Assembly (NCBI GenBank): GCA_023260495.1 | Contig: JALQVB010000002.1 | Coordinates: 1-39,817 of the forward strand | DNA length: 39,817 nt | Source: Aquiluna sp. | GTDB taxonomy: Bacteria > Actinomycetota > Actinomycetes > Actinomycetales > Microbacteriaceae | Reading direction: 5' to 3' | Shown here: positions 1 through 11,899 of the stretch, one piece after another | Position numbering within the stretch: the stretch's first letter is position 1 | Layout: every line of letters begins with the position of its first letter | Program-made: the position numbers and the translations under genes | The notes under the pieces: generated by a model | What the model saw: the letters and a program-made list of their open reading frames with translations, nothing else | The model's database searches: none | Told to the model about the DNA's origin: nothing

Positions 1-243
1 AAGCACGGGATGGGTCGCCAGGTGGAGGGGCCGGATGTCGCAGGTCGCGATGTGGTCGTTTTGGAAGACACGTCGACGACGGGTGGATCACCGCTTACTG
101 CGGCAAAAGCCCTGGTCGCTGCGGGTGCCAATGTGTTGGGTGTGTTGACGGTTGTTGATAGGGACACCGGCGCTCGCCAGGCGATAGAATCGGAGGGCTT
201 TAGTTACCATTCAGCTATCTCGCTGAGTGACCTAAATCTCTAG
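1..243 (+). CDS. pyrE: Orotate phosphoribosyltransferase, C-terminal fragment (5' end outside window)
   Basis: Frame open from base 1; VVVLEDTSTTGGSPLTAAKALVAAGANVLGVLTVVDR matches the PRPP-binding loop of OPRT. Confidence 0.85.
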   Translation, partial: KHGMGRQVEGPDVAGRDVVVLEDTSTTGGSPLTAAKALVAAGANVLGVLTVVDRDTGARQAIESEGFSYHSAISLSDLNL

Positions 244-255
244 AAGAGGGTGTAA

Positions 256-1461
256 GTGCAGCGAAAGCTTGCGCCATTTATTCTTACCCAGTTTGCCTCG
301 GTGTCGAGCGTCATCTCTGGGTCGATGGTCTTTATCGCGATTCCTTGGATTGCTCTCGAGCTAACAGGTAGTGCTGCCACTTCAGGTCTGGTGGTAGCCC
401 TGACTGGAATTCCAGGTCTGTTGCTGGCCCCGTTTCTAGGTTCAATAATCGACCGCTTTGGTCGCAAGCGCACAGCGATCTGGGTCGAGCTGATCACCGC
501 ACTCACTTCGTTGCTGATTCCGCTAGTTGCTTTGACAATCGGGTTGAATATTCCTTGGCTAATCATCCTGGGCATTATTCGAGGCATCGTTGCCCCCGGT
601 GGCGGCACGGCGCGAAAGTCGCTGGTGCCAGATGTTGCCGAACCGGCAAAGATGACCCTGGATCGGGCGAACTCGATTCACGAAGCTATTTTCGCCGCTG
701 GTTTTGCCATTGGACCGGCGCTCGCCACATTCTTTATTGCTCAGATTGGCTCCACCAACACCTTCTTCATTGTGGCGGCCATAGGTTTCCTCTCCGGCAT
801 CTTCGCCACCTTCATCCGCGCTAAGGAAAAGCACGAGGAGAATGACGAGAGCGAGAAAGAGCCCTTCTTCATCTATGCGATGCAGGGCTTCAAGATTCTG
901 TTTTCCAACCCGGCTGTGTTTGTCATGATGGGCGCCATCATGACCCTGGCGGTTATTTACCTACCAACCGAGATGGTAGTGCTGCCGGCGCACTTCACCC
1001 AGCTGGGTGACCCAGAAGGCCTCGGTCTAGTCATTTCCGCCGGAGCCGGTGCTTCCGTGATTGGGGCCTTGGCCTTCGAGCAGCTTCACAAGCGACTGAG
1101 CTACTCGACAATCTTGCGCATGGGAATCCTGGGAATTGGCCTTTCGATGCTGCCGCTGAGTCTCTTGCCATCGGTTCCCTGGATGGTCTTCTTCTTTGCA
1201 ATTCTTGGCCTGGCTTGGGGGCCGCTGCTGCCGCTACTAAACACCGTGATTCAGAAGAAGATCCCAGCTAACAAGCGGGGCCGAGTCTTCGCCCTTGAGC
1301 TCACTATCTGGCATGCTGGCCCGCTGATTTCGATGTATGCGGTTGGGACGGCCGTTGACGCCCTAGGCGTGGGACTCGTTTACATGGTGCTAGCTGCAGG
1401 CGTGCTTACGGCGGGACTGGTTGTCTCGTTTAATAAGTACATCAAGCAGATGAATGCGTAG
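256..1461 (+). CDS. MFS transporter (GTG start)
   Basis: 401 aa, about 12 hydrophobic segments, GSIIDRFGRKRT MFS loop motif. Confidence 0.85.
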   Translation: MQRKLAPFILTQFASVSSVISGSMVFIAIPWIALELTGSAATSGLVVALTGIPGLLLAPFLGSIIDRFGRKRTAIWVELITALTSLLIPLVALTIGLNIPWLIILGIIRGIVAPGGGTARKSLVPDVAEPAKMTLDRANSIHEAIFAAGFAIGPALATFFIAQIGSTNTFFIVAAIGFLSGIFATFIRAKEKHEENDESEKEPFFIYAMQGFKILFSNPAVFVMMGAIMTLAVIYLPTEMVVLPAHFTQLGDPEGLGLVISAGAGASVIGALAFEQLHKRLSYSTILRMGILGIGLSMLPLSLLPSVPWMVFFFAILGLAWGPLLPLLNTVIQKKIPANKRGRVFALELTIWHAGPLISMYAVGTAVDALGVGLVYMVLAAGVLTAGLVVSFNKYIKQMNA

Positions 1462-1542
1462 GTTTTCCACAGATTGAATGCCAGCGCCCATTGCGGCCTT
1501 CAGGCAGGCGATGCTGGCAGCATGCGATTGTTGGAAGAACTT

Positions 1543-1561
1543 AAATCAGATAATCTGATTT
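1543..1561. promoter_or_regulatory. Perfect 9-1-9 inverted repeat AAATCAGAT-A-ATCTGATTT, putative TA autoregulatory operator overlapping a -10 box
   Basis: Perfect dyad ending 2 bp before ATG 1564; contains TAATCT (TANNNT). Confidence 0.65.
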
Positions 1562-1563
1562 CC

Positions 1564-1857
1564 ATGAAGAAGACTATGACCGCCACGGAGGTAGCTCGCA
1601 ACTTTAGCGAGGTGCTTGACTTGGTTGAGGCGGGGGATGAGGTCGAGATCACGCGAGGCAATAAAGTGATTGCCATGCTGAGTGGGAAACCTCACCCCAC
1701 CGTCAAAGACCTGCTTGAAGCCGTGGCTAACTTTCACTCGCAATTCGGCGCACCAGACGATGAGACAATCGCCATCTACGACCAGATACTGGCCGACCGC
1801 CATGCTCCTGAAAACCTAGTGGGCGGAGATTTCGACAGGGATCCATGGCAAAGGTAG
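1564..1857 (+). CDS. Phd/YefM-family antitoxin
   Basis: MKKTMTATEVARNFSEVLDLVEAGDEVEITRGNKVIAML is the Phd/YefM N-terminal pattern; overlaps the PIN toxin by 13 bp. The track start at 1474 (TTG) is less likely than ATG 1564. Confidence 0.85.
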   Translation: MKKTMTATEVARNFSEVLDLVEAGDEVEITRGNKVIAMLSGKPHPTVKDLLEAVANFHSQFGAPDDETIAIYDQILADRHAPENLVGGDFDRDPWQR

Positions 1858-2246
1858 CGCTGGACACATCGGTCTTGGTCGCTCTTGATAGGGGTCAGGC
1901 CCTGGGTTCAACAGCGATAAAACCCGATGATCGTTGGGTAATTTCGGTGGTTGCGCTGGCTGAGCTGCTAGTTGCGGCGAAGAGTCCGGCAAGAACTGAG
2001 TCGGCACGTGCAAGGACCGAGGCCTTCCTGGAGTTACTGAAAGCCAAATGCGAGATCCAAACCATAGACGAAGAAACAGCGGCTGTGTTTGCGGAGCTTC
2101 GCGCCTTCGTCATCAACGAGGGAAAGCCAAGGGGCGTGAACGACCTTTGGATAGCAGCAAGTGCGATTCGCGCAGGTGCTGAGCTATGGTCCGTGGATCA
2201 AAACGCTCGGTTTGATCAGCTGCCAGGTTTGCACCTTCGTCGCTAG
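1845..2246 (+). CDS. vapC: VapC-like PIN-domain toxin
   Basis: LDTSVL, ALAELL, VNDLWIAASA and SVDQNARFDQL carry the PIN acidic residues; coupled to the upstream antitoxin. Confidence 0.88.
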   Translation: MAKVALDTSVLVALDRGQALGSTAIKPDDRWVISVVALAELLVAAKSPARTESARARTEAFLELLKAKCEIQTIDEETAAVFAELRAFVINEGKPRGVNDLWIAASAIRAGAELWSVDQNARFDQLPGLHLRR

Positions 2247-3013
2247 AGCAGGTCTGCGACCGAATCAAGAATCTCGGTCGGCCTGAATGGGTACTTAGCG
2301 ATCTCGGCATCGTCCGAGATTCCGGTGCGGACCAGGATGGTGTGCAGGCCAGCCTCAATTCCAGCCACAACATCGGTGTCCATGCGGTCGCCAATCATGG
2401 CGGTCGACTCTGAGTGGGCATCAATCTTGCGCATTGCGCTTCTAAACATCATCGGGTTTGGCTTGCCGACGATGTAGGGGCTCTTCCCAGTGGCCGCGGT
2501 GAATGCGGCTGCGATTGAGCCGGTTGCTGGCAGTGGTCCGTCATGGCTTGGCCCGGTCACATCAGGGTTGGTGGCAATAAATCTGGCACCTTTGACAATC
2601 AGCCTGATCGCCTTGGTCATCTCATCAAAACTGAGGTTTCTGGTCTCACCCAAAACCACATAGTCGGGATCCACCTCGGTTTGGATGAAGCCGGCCTCAT
2701 GCATGGCGGTGGTGAGCCCCGCCTCGCCAATCACGAATGCCTTGCCGCCGGACTGCTGGCTCTTCAAGAAGTCGGCCGTTGCCATGGCGGAGGTGTAGAT
2801 CCTGTCCTCCGAGACATTGAGACCACCGGCCTGCAGCCTGGCCGCCAGGTCCCTAGGGGTGTAGATCGAGTTGTTGGTTAGAACCAGAAACGGAACTGAG
2901 GCGTTTCGCCAAGAGTCAATCAGTTCCTGGGCGCCGGGAATAGGTGCACCCTCGTGCCACAGCACGCCATCCATGTCGGTTAGCCAAGAGGTAATAAAGG
3001 AACGATCTGCCAT
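2243..3013 (-). CDS. HAD-superfamily (NagD-like, class IIA) phosphatase
   Basis: WLTDMDGVLWHEG, LTNNS, GKPNPMMF, MIGDRMDTDVVAGIEAGL. Confidence 0.85.
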   Translation of the reverse strand: MADRSFITSWLTDMDGVLWHEGAPIPGAQELIDSWRNASVPFLVLTNNSIYTPRDLAARLQAGGLNVSEDRIYTSAMATADFLKSQQSGGKAFVIGEAGLTTAMHEAGFIQTEVDPDYVVLGETRNLSFDEMTKAIRLIVKGARFIATNPDVTGPSHDGPLPATGSIAAAFTAATGKSPYIVGKPNPMMFRSAMRKIDAHSESTAMIGDRMDTDVVAGIEAGLHTILVRTGISDDAEIAKYPFRPTEILDSVADLL

Positions 3014-3043
3014 GAATCAAAGCCTAGCCCTACGCTAGAGGGC

Positions 3044-5037
<1,994 letters not shown>

Positions 5038-5055
5038 ATACCTGACAATAGTCAG

Positions 5056-5634
5056 ATGAGCGAGGCCAAGCCAGAAGACCTAGACCGGATCCCGTATCCG
5101 GACGAAGCCTTCAATACTTGGGGCGCCTCTGCGCTCGGCGTTGATCCGCTGGCGGCCAGCTTCACCTCGGCCCCATATCAGGCAGTTCGCCCGCACGTTC
5201 CGTTCTATCGTTTCGTTGCCTATCCGGACATTCTTGATTTGCGCAAAGCAGGCTACGAGATAGACAGGTTCATTCCGCTGTTTGACAAGCTAGAAGACGT
5301 TCGCTACCGCGAGGCCATTGAGCTATCAAACATGCTGCACTTTCCCAATCCCATGCTTCCTTGGAACCCACGCAGGGCAAAGGAGATTGAGCTTGAGATT
5401 CGCTCTCAGCTCCACGACCACGGTATTGGTGAGGTGCCGACCCTGATTAGAAGAATTCTGGGAAAAGCCTTCCCGGGAGACACCATCAGCTATCTAAGTG
5501 TTGATCTCATCAACGTGTTCTTTTGGGCCTGCGTTGCCGAGCTCGGCGACGATCTTGCCTGGCGCTATCCAAACATCTCCTGGAAGGCCGACTACCTTAG
5601 GTTCCCCCTGCGGTATCTCGCACACGGAAGTTAG
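5056..5634 (+). CDS. Uncharacterised protein (192 aa)
   Basis: Intact ORF co-directional with purA; no family recognised. Confidence 0.6.
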   Translation: MSEAKPEDLDRIPYPDEAFNTWGASALGVDPLAASFTSAPYQAVRPHVPFYRFVAYPDILDLRKAGYEIDRFIPLFDKLEDVRYREAIELSNMLHFPNPMLPWNPRRAKEIELEIRSQLHDHGIGEVPTLIRRILGKAFPGDTISYLSVDLINVFFWACVAELGDDLAWRYPNISWKADYLRFPLRYLAHGS

Positions 5635-5642
5635 CAAAAACA

Positions 5643-5656
5643 TGGGGTTAACCCCA
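5643..5656. promoter_or_regulatory. 14-bp perfect palindrome TGGGGTTAACCCCA upstream of the giant gene
   Basis: Perfect dyad in the 5634-5714 intergenic region. Confidence 0.4.
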
Positions 5657-5761
5657 CAATCAAACGCTAATCATCGCCAGTATTAACTACTTTTATAGGG
5701 GACACTCTGGAGGATTCTGGCTATCCGTAGGCTGAGCAAGGGCTTCAGCAGCACGCTGGTT

Positions 5762-8700
5762 GTGCTGCTGACGGCTTTCCTTACCCTGGCGGGTGTGGCA
5801 GGCCCAGCTACTGCAGCCATTTCTTTTGGCACGACGACCTACACCACTGATGTAGTGGGCGGCACAGGAGGCGGAATAGCGGCTACTCTCGACTGCGGTG
5901 CAGGCAAGGTCATCATTGAGATTCAAACTGGCGGTACCAACGACGACGCCTTAGCCATCCGCTGCGCCACGATAAATGCCGACGGTTCCGTAGGCGCTGC
6001 AGACAGCTCAATCGCAGCCCAGGTTTATACCTCTGGCCCCTCTTACAATTTCACGTCCACCTGTGGTGCAGGCAGAGCGCTCGTCGGTGCAACGGCCAGC
6101 AATTCGAGCGGCACTTGGATGACTGGTGCTCAGGTCTACTGTGCTATTCCCCCCACAGGGAGTAGCTCTACTGCTGGAGAAAACAGCTCTTCGAAGACCT
6201 TTAATTGGGGTGGAACTGCCACATGTCCGGCCGGTACCTTCGCAAGGTCTCTAAAACCTCGGACTGGCGGTGCTATTGACGGCTTTTATCTAGGTTGTGC
6301 AACAATCACCGGTTACAACACTGCCCCTGCAAACACCTCAGATGCGAAACCAAGCGGAACAGCGGTTGTTGGAGGAAGCCTGACCTCATCGCTGACATTC
6401 AGCGGCACCCCGACACCCACCATAAGTACCACTTGGGAACGCCGTCTACCTGGTGGCACCTGGGCGGTAGTTGCCGGCGCGACCTCCGCGACCTATGTCC
6501 CCACGGCAGGCGATGTCGGTTATGAAATTAGATCGGTAGGTGTTGCCAGTAATGGAGTTGGCACTAATGCAACTACCCAGTCCCTGCCAACGTCAGTAGT
6601 GCCCCTGCCTGACTTTTCAGGCCCAGTGCTAGCCCAAGCTTCCGACAGCGGTTTTAGCAATTCTGATGGAAATACCAACGACAGTACCCCAACAGTTGAC
6701 CTATCGAGTCTGACGGTCGGTGCGAGCGTAACCGTGACGGCATCGAGAACAGGTGAGCCCGATGTAACCTGCACTTTTGTCGTAACCAACACCAATCAGA
6801 GTTGTGATCTTCCCGACCTCTCTGACGGAATTTGGGTGGTGTCCGCATCCTCATCTCTGAACGGACAAGAGAAACAAAATATCTCGAATTCTTCATTCAC
6901 CATCGACACAGTCGCGCCAGCAATCTCCGGCATCGAACTTGTGGCTACAGGCATTGAGACACTGGAGGCCCGCTACACCCTAAGTGAATCAATTCAGCCA
7001 CCATCAGCCTCGTCATTCAGCATCTCGGGGGACTCAGGCGGGTGGGCCTCGGGGACTCTTTCAACGAGCGGCACAAGCCTTATTGTTCCACTGAGTCACT
7101 CTGGCCAGACCTCCGGAAACCTGGTGCTTGGGCTCACGGGCAATTTGATTTCCGATCCAGCAGGAAACACAGCCACCACCGATCGAACTGACACTTTTGC
7201 TATTGATGCAATCGTTCCTGATGCGGTAATTACGACTACCGCCACTTTGTTCAATTCCTCCTCAATCACATTCAATGTTGAGTTCAATAAGTCGGTTTCC
7301 GGACTTAGCCTTGATGACTTTGAATTTGTCCCGAATGACGCGGCTTGCTCCGGGCCAACAAATCTCGTGGGTTCGGGTTCTTCGTACACCATTGAATCGG
7401 GACCATGCTCGGCAGATGGGGATATTCAGCTTCGCTTGAAGGCCTCCGCGGTCTTCGATCAGTTTGGCCTTGGGGGGCCAGACTCACCACTGCCAACCTC
7501 GGCATCTATTACTCGCGACGCAACGGCCCCGACCATCAGTTCAATTACAACCAATCAGGGGGCAGATTATGCCACCTACACCGTTCAGTTCTCCGAACAA
7601 GTGTCTGGGTTCACGTCCAGTGATGTCTCGCTCTCTGGCACTAGCGAGGATGCATCCGATTGGCGAGTGCAGAATTTCATCCGAAATCAAGACGGGACTT
7701 ACAGCTTTGATGTTGTGAATGACCTACCCGCAACCGGGACGCTCACATTTTCTCTAGACACAAATTCGATTTCGGATTCTGCTGGAAATTTGTTATCTGC
7801 TGGCTCTCTAGTTGTCGCGGGAGTCGACCAATCACTTACGGAATGGTTTTTCTTTCCATCCTTGCAACTGGGAACAACAGCAACCGGGATAGGTCAATCC
7901 GCTCAAGCAATCTTGCCTAATTTTGATTTGATCGCTCGGGGCAATGCCATCTATGAGATCCGCTTGCGCCTCATTGACTATGAGCCAGGAGACACCCTGG
8001 CTCTTCCAACAGGTGCGGCTTATCCGAACATTTCGGCCTCCGTGTCCGGAGGGGTAATGACCCTCAGCTGGAATGGAACCCAACCAGATGAGGCGACTTG
8101 GGAATCGGCAATCAAGGCAGTCACGTTGGCCACGACCAGCACCAGACAGTCAAAGACCGTAGAGGTTCACCTGAGGCCAAACAAGTTCTACGGCTACGCC
8201 AGTGGCCACTTTTATCAGGTAAAAGCTGGTATTGCCGACCCGACTTCAACGACCACAATGTCTGCGGAACGATACCTGGGTTTGCGAGGCTACCTTGCCA
8301 CCCCCGATACTGAAGAAGAATTCAGCGATCTGGTTGGAATAGCCCCTGAGCTCGGCTATGACAGGTTCCTTCTGGGGTTCAATGATTTTGAGACTGAGGG
8401 ATCCTTTCTGATAACAGAAGGTCCACAATCCGGGCAGGGACTCACGTGGAATGGTGTCTCAATTGGAAACGAAGGTGACCCCTGGGAAAACGAAACCGGG
8501 CCCGATCCAACAGAGAACTTCGTGGTTCTGGTTTGCAGCGTTAGCAGCTGTATGTGGGCAGATGTGGGACCTACGAATGACGCAGCAAACCAGGCACTGG
8601 TGGAATTTGGCGGTTCAGCGGGAGACCCTAGCTTTGATTTCAGTAGAACGGCAACAATTTCGGTTGACGGGGTCGCCCCAACGGTAATTAGCGTTTCGTC

Positions 8701-11700
8701 TTCAAACCTAAACCGAACTTATTACCGCGGTGAGGGTATCGAAATCAAAATCGAATTTTCTGAGACGGTCTTCGTCCAAGGAGGTTTCCCCACCCTAGAG
8801 CTTGAAACTGGTACGACTGATCGAACGGCTGGATACTCATCGGGTTCTGGTTCGACGACTCTTGTCTTCAACTACACGGTCCAATCCGGGGACACGAGTT
8901 CTGACTTGGCCTATACCAGCTCAGAATCGTTGGCCTTGGGCGGCGCACAAATCTCGGATGGAACTGGCAACTTTGCGGTTCTCTCCCTCCTTGCGGTGGG
9001 CGCAGCTGGTTCCCTGTCAGCAAACAACGACTTGGTGATAGACGGTTTCAAAATTTCAATGGTGCTCGACGCTAGTGAAACTTCATCGACAACACCAAAT
9101 CTAACCTTTACGATTACGGCATCGGACGACATTAATTGCAGCTCTATTTCCCTTGAGGTCGACGTTGACCTCAGCGGAGCAAACATAGAATCGATTGACG
9201 GGATTAGCCCAACTGGCCTAAGCAGACTTTGCACAATCTCAATCACCAGCTCTATTGGGCCAGCCCAGTTTGGCACAACCACACTCTCATACACCCAACA
9301 GTTCACAGCTCTGGATGTGAATGGCGACCCACACACTCTGATCACCCTGAATCGAGGTTCTGTCGTTGTTGACGTCCCTGCGGCCGCAGAGGACCTTGGT
9401 GGCCACATTTTCTTGCCAACTGCAGGTGATACCCCAACTCAATTTCTAAATTCGATACCTAGCGGGCTGCTAGCAAATGCCAACAGCACCTCAAGAAACT
9501 CGCTCGCTTTGGCCGGCGTTGTGCGCCCACCATCTGGAGTGGCCGAGGTGATCGGAAAAGCAAACTTCCAGGGAGTTGATAATCCCGACGCGGAACTGAA
9601 TGCAATGGCGCGACGCACAATAAATGCCGGGGAAGCAATGGTTTTCGCTGTTGAATTGAACCCTGATGTTTTTTCAGATTACCTGAGCGTCTCATACATG
9701 GACCTCGGTTCAGGTTGGATCTTTATGGGTTCAGAGCCTGTTGCTGATGGAGTCATCCAAGCTCAGCCACTTGTGTTTACCAAGCCTGGCACTTACCGAG
9801 CCAAAATCATCATCGTTCCAGCCGACACTCTCGTAACCCAAGACTTCTCGGCATTCAATTTAATGAGCTTAGCCGTCTCCGATGATGCCCTTCCCAGCGG
9901 TAAACAGTCGATGGAGTGGATAATTACGGTGGTTGGCGAGGTTGCCGTATATACGCCCTCACCCCCAGCCCCGGCACCAACCGTAACCCCAACTCCGACA
10001 CCGACTCCTGAGCCAACACCGACGGTGGCTCCAACTCCGAACGCGACACCGGAGCCTTCCGCCACGCCAACCCCAACGTCAACTCCCTCCGCGACACCTA
10101 CTCCTGCATCAACCCCAACCCCAACGCCAACTCCTGAGCCAACACCGGAACCGGAACCTTCTGAAGAACCGACTCCTGAGCTGACTGAGGAACCAACACC
10201 TGAGCCGACGGAGACCTTGGTTGCGGAAGAGCCAACCAGCGCTCCTTCCGAAGCGCCAGCCCCAATTGCTGCGGTCACAGAAGTGGCAGCTGCAGCTCTC
10301 TCAGCAGTTGCCGACCTAATCGGTATTGACATCCCAGCCGTAGGTGAACCCGTTGCAAATCCTGCCATTGGTGCGTCGGGAGACGACTCGGTAATCGTTG
10401 AATTTGACCCACTCGGATCGCCCGAAGCCGTCGAGGCAACTAACAAGCTAGTGGCTGCAACAGGAGCCGTTGTTGGTGTTGCAGCCGCCGCCGGAGCTGC
10501 AGCCGCAGCCGCCGCTGCGGCCGGGGCAGCTGCGGGTGCCGCCGGGGCAGCAGGTGCAGCTGGAGCGGCTGGCGCAGCAGGAAGTGCAGGCGCCGCGGGT
10601 AGTGCAGGTAGCGCAGCAGGCAGCGCAGGTGGGGCAGCTGGCTCCACTGGGGCTGAGATGAACGAAGATTCTCTCGATGCTCTCGCCGGTGCCGAATTTG
10701 ATGTCGATGTATTTTCTGGTGTTGAACCTAGATGGGGAGACAAACTTGCTGTCTTTGCTTGGCCACTGCTCACATTCCTAGATCGCCCATTGCGCAGCTT
10801 GACGAGAAGAAGCAATAGGTATTCACCGTTCTTCTCGAAACTCCTCAGCGATGGCGTTTACTTGCGTGCTGTTTTTGGTTCTCTTTGGATTTTGCCTTCG
10901 CTTATTGGTGTTGCTCTGGCAGTCATTTCATTGCAACAAAACAATGGTGAGCTCCTGCACCCACCAGTGGCACTGTTCCTAGCGATTGTTGTTCTGGGCA
11001 TTTTCGACGCCTTTGCCGGGTTTGTGGCACTAGCAGTCTTTTTGTTGGGATCACTGCCGCTTGTTGACCCAACCATGATTACTGACTGGAGGATGCTCTC
11101 CGGCATTATCGTGGCCGGCTTTGGTCCAATCGTTCTTGCACGATCCATTAGGAACTTCCGCCGACGCGCGCCGGTCAACTTCGATGGTTGGCTCGCTCGA
11201 CTTGGAGATCTTGCGTTCGCATCTTTGATGGGCGGCTGGGTTGCCGGTCTAATTGTCAGGGCGCTGCCCGCACTGACCGGTTTGACCTTGCCTGCCGCCA
11301 ACTACGTTTCGACATTCCAGTTCGTGGCAACAATAGCTATAGCTCTTCGTATTCTGTTTGAGGAATACAGCGCCAGGTTCTACCCGAGCCGAATGGATCA
11401 ATTGGCACCGGACTCTCTGCCTGAGCCTCCGCGGGCACAGGTCATTATGGTGCTTGTGTTGAAGTATTTCTTCTATGTATTTATCGCTAGCGCATTCATG
11501 GGCTTTGGGCCGGTGGTCTATTTCGCGTCGGCCCTCTTCATGATTCCAACTTTGCTGGGATTCGTCATCGACAAATTGCCTAGGAGCAAGGTGCTTTGGC
11601 AGATTTTGCCAGCCGGGCTGCCAGGTTTGGCCATGATTCTGGGTCTTGAGATCTTGCTTGAGAACACTTTGACAAGTGTTCTAGGTGACCACCCCAACTT

Positions 11701-11884
11701 CTCCACCATCTTTGTACTTAGCCTTTTGGGCATGATTATCTTTGTGGGCATCCTGGGCATGATTGGACGCGATGGCGAACCGGACGAAGTTCGCTGGATC
11801 CAAAAGCCCGGTCTGCGTTGGGTTTACAGACTAGGCGGACTGGCAACACTAATGTTGTTGGTGCAGTTCACCAGCATGCTCTAA
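5762..11884 (+). CDS. Giant mosaic secreted/membrane protein: Ig-like repeats, C-type-lectin-like segment, Pro/Thr stalk, Ala/Gly tract, polytopic membrane C-terminus. True start probably upstream (~5714-5723).
   Basis: 2040-aa ORF. Repeated [11 protein letters not shown] / [13 protein letters not shown] / [11 protein letters not shown] Ig-like borders; TPTPTPEPT linker; about 380 C-terminal residues with many hydrophobic helices. Confidence 0.85.
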   Translation: MLLTAFLTLAGVAGPATAAISFGTTTYTTDVVGGTGGGIAATLDCGAGKVIIEIQTGGTNDDALAIRCATINADGSVGAADSSIAAQVYTSGPSYNFTSTCGAGRALVGATASNSSGTWMTGAQVYCAIPPTGSSSTAGENSSSKTFNWGGTATCPAGTFARSLKPRTGGAIDGFYLGCATITGYNTAPANTSDAKPSGTAVVGGSLTSSLTFSGTPTPTISTTWERRLPGGTWAVVAGATSATYVPTAGDVGYEIRSVGVASNGVGTNATTQSLPTSVVPLPDFSGPVLAQASDSGFSNSDGNTNDSTPTVDLSSLTVGASVTVTASRTGEPDVTCTFVVTNTNQSCDLPDLSDGIWVVSASSSLNGQEKQNISNSSFTIDTVAPAISGIELVATGIETLEARYTLSESIQPPSASSFSISGDSGGWASGTLSTSGTSLIVPLSHSGQTSGNLVLGLTGNLISDPAGNTATTDRTDTFAIDAIVPDAVITTTATLFNSSSITFNVEFNKSVSGLSLDDFEFVPNDAACSGPTNLVGSGSSYTIESGPCSADGDIQLRLKASAVFDQFGLGGPDSPLPTSASITRDATAPTISSITTNQGADYATYTVQFSEQVSGFTSSDVSLSGTSEDASDWRVQNFIRNQDGTYSFDVVNDLPATGTLTFSLDTNSISDSAGNLLSAGSLVVAGVDQSLTEWFFFPSLQLGTTATGIGQSAQAILPNFDLIARGNAIYEIRLRLIDYEPGDTLALPTGAAYPNISASVSGGVMTLSWNGTQPDEATWESAIKAVTLATTSTRQSKTVEVHLRPNKFYGYASGHFYQVKAGIADPTSTTTMSAERYLGLRGYLATPDTEEEFSDLVGIAPELGYDRFLLGFNDFETEGSFLITEGPQSGQGLTWNGVSIGNEGDPWENETGPDPTENFVVLVCSVSSCMWADVGPTNDAANQALVEFGGSAGDPSFDFSRTATISVDGVAPTVISVSSSNLNRTYYRGEGIEIKIEFSETVFVQGGFPTLELETGTTDRTAGYSSGSGSTTLVFNYTVQSGDTSSDLAYTSSESLALGGAQISDGTGNFAVLSLLAVGAAGSLSANNDLVIDGFKISMVLDASETSSTTPNLTFTITASDDINCSSISLEVDVDLSGANIESIDGISPTGLSRLCTISITSSIGPAQFGTTTLSYTQQFTALDVNGDPHTLITLNRGSVVVDVPAAAEDLGGHIFLPTAGDTPTQFLNSIPSGLLANANSTSRNSLALAGVVRPPSGVAEVIGKANFQGVDNPDAELNAMARRTINAGEAMVFAVELNPDVFSDYLSVSYMDLGSGWIFMGSEPVADGVIQAQPLVFTKPGTYRAKIIIVPADTLVTQDFSAFNLMSLAVSDDALPSGKQSMEWIITVVGEVAVYTPSPPAPAPTVTPTPTPTPEPTPTVAPTPNATPEPSATPTPTSTPSATPTPASTPTPTPTPEPTPEPEPSEEPTPELTEEPTPEPTETLVAEEPTSAPSEAPAPIAAVTEVAAAALSAVADLIGIDIPAVGEPVANPAIGASGDDSVIVEFDPLGSPEAVEATNKLVAATGAVVGVAAAAGAAAAAAAAAGAAAGAAGAAGAAGAAGAAGSAGAAGSAGSAAGSAGGAAGSTGAEMNEDSLDALAGAEFDVDVFSGVEPRWGDKLAVFAWPLLTFLDRPLRSLTRRSNRYSPFFSKLLSDGVYLRAVFGSLWILPSLIGVALAVISLQQNNGELLHPPVALFLAIVVLGIFDAFAGFVALAVFLLGSLPLVDPTMITDWRMLSGIIVAGFGPIVLARSIRNFRRRAPVNFDGWLARLGDLAFASLMGGWVAGLIVRALPALTGLTLPAANYVSTFQFVATIAIALRILFEEYSARFYPSRMDQLAPDSLPEPPRAQVIMVLVLKYFFYVFIASAFMGFGPVVYFASALFMIPTLLGFVIDKLPRSKVLWQILPAGLPGLAMILGLEILLENTLTSVLGDHPNFSTIFVLSLLGMIIFVGILGMIGRDGEPDEVRWIQKPGLRWVYRLGGLATLMLLVQFTSML
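8180..8585 (+). other. C-type-lectin-like segment within the giant protein
   Basis: GHFYQV...[21 protein letters not shown]...[25 protein letters not shown]...[16 protein letters not shown]...MWADV resembles the CTLD pattern. Confidence 0.55.
9953..10267 (+). repeat. Pro/Thr/Glu-rich stalk-coding repeat (TPTPTPEPT type)
   Basis: Direct reading of translation: [25 protein letters not shown]... Confidence 0.9.
10481..10650 (+). repeat. Ala/Gly low-complexity tract with Gly-X-X triplet register
   Basis: [43 protein letters not shown], encoded by varied synonymous codons. Confidence 0.9.
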
Positions 11885-11899
11885 CGAAGGGAGAAGACG

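Noticed and set aside
1474-1563. N-terminal extension of the antitoxin from TTG 1474
   Set aside because: Phd homology begins at MKKTMTATEV (1564), and the promoter/dyad lies within the extension.
8911-9408. 165-aa minus-strand ORF
   Set aside because: Antisense of the giant gene; low-complexity Ser/Thr composition and no motif.
9953-10267. Possible CRISPR or tandem DNA repeat
   Set aside because: Repetition is at the protein level (TPTP/EPTP) with irregular DNA units; no repeat-spacer structure and no cas genes.
10481-10650. Collagen-like triple helix from Gly-X-X register
   Set aside because: No proline in the tract; more consistent with a flexible or helical Ala/Gly spacer.
9793-10815. 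340-aa minus-strand ORF rich in Ala/Val/Gly/Ser
   Set aside because: It is the exact antisense of the Pro/Thr and Ala/Gly low-complexity part of the giant gene; stop-free reading is a by-product of GC-rich repeats.
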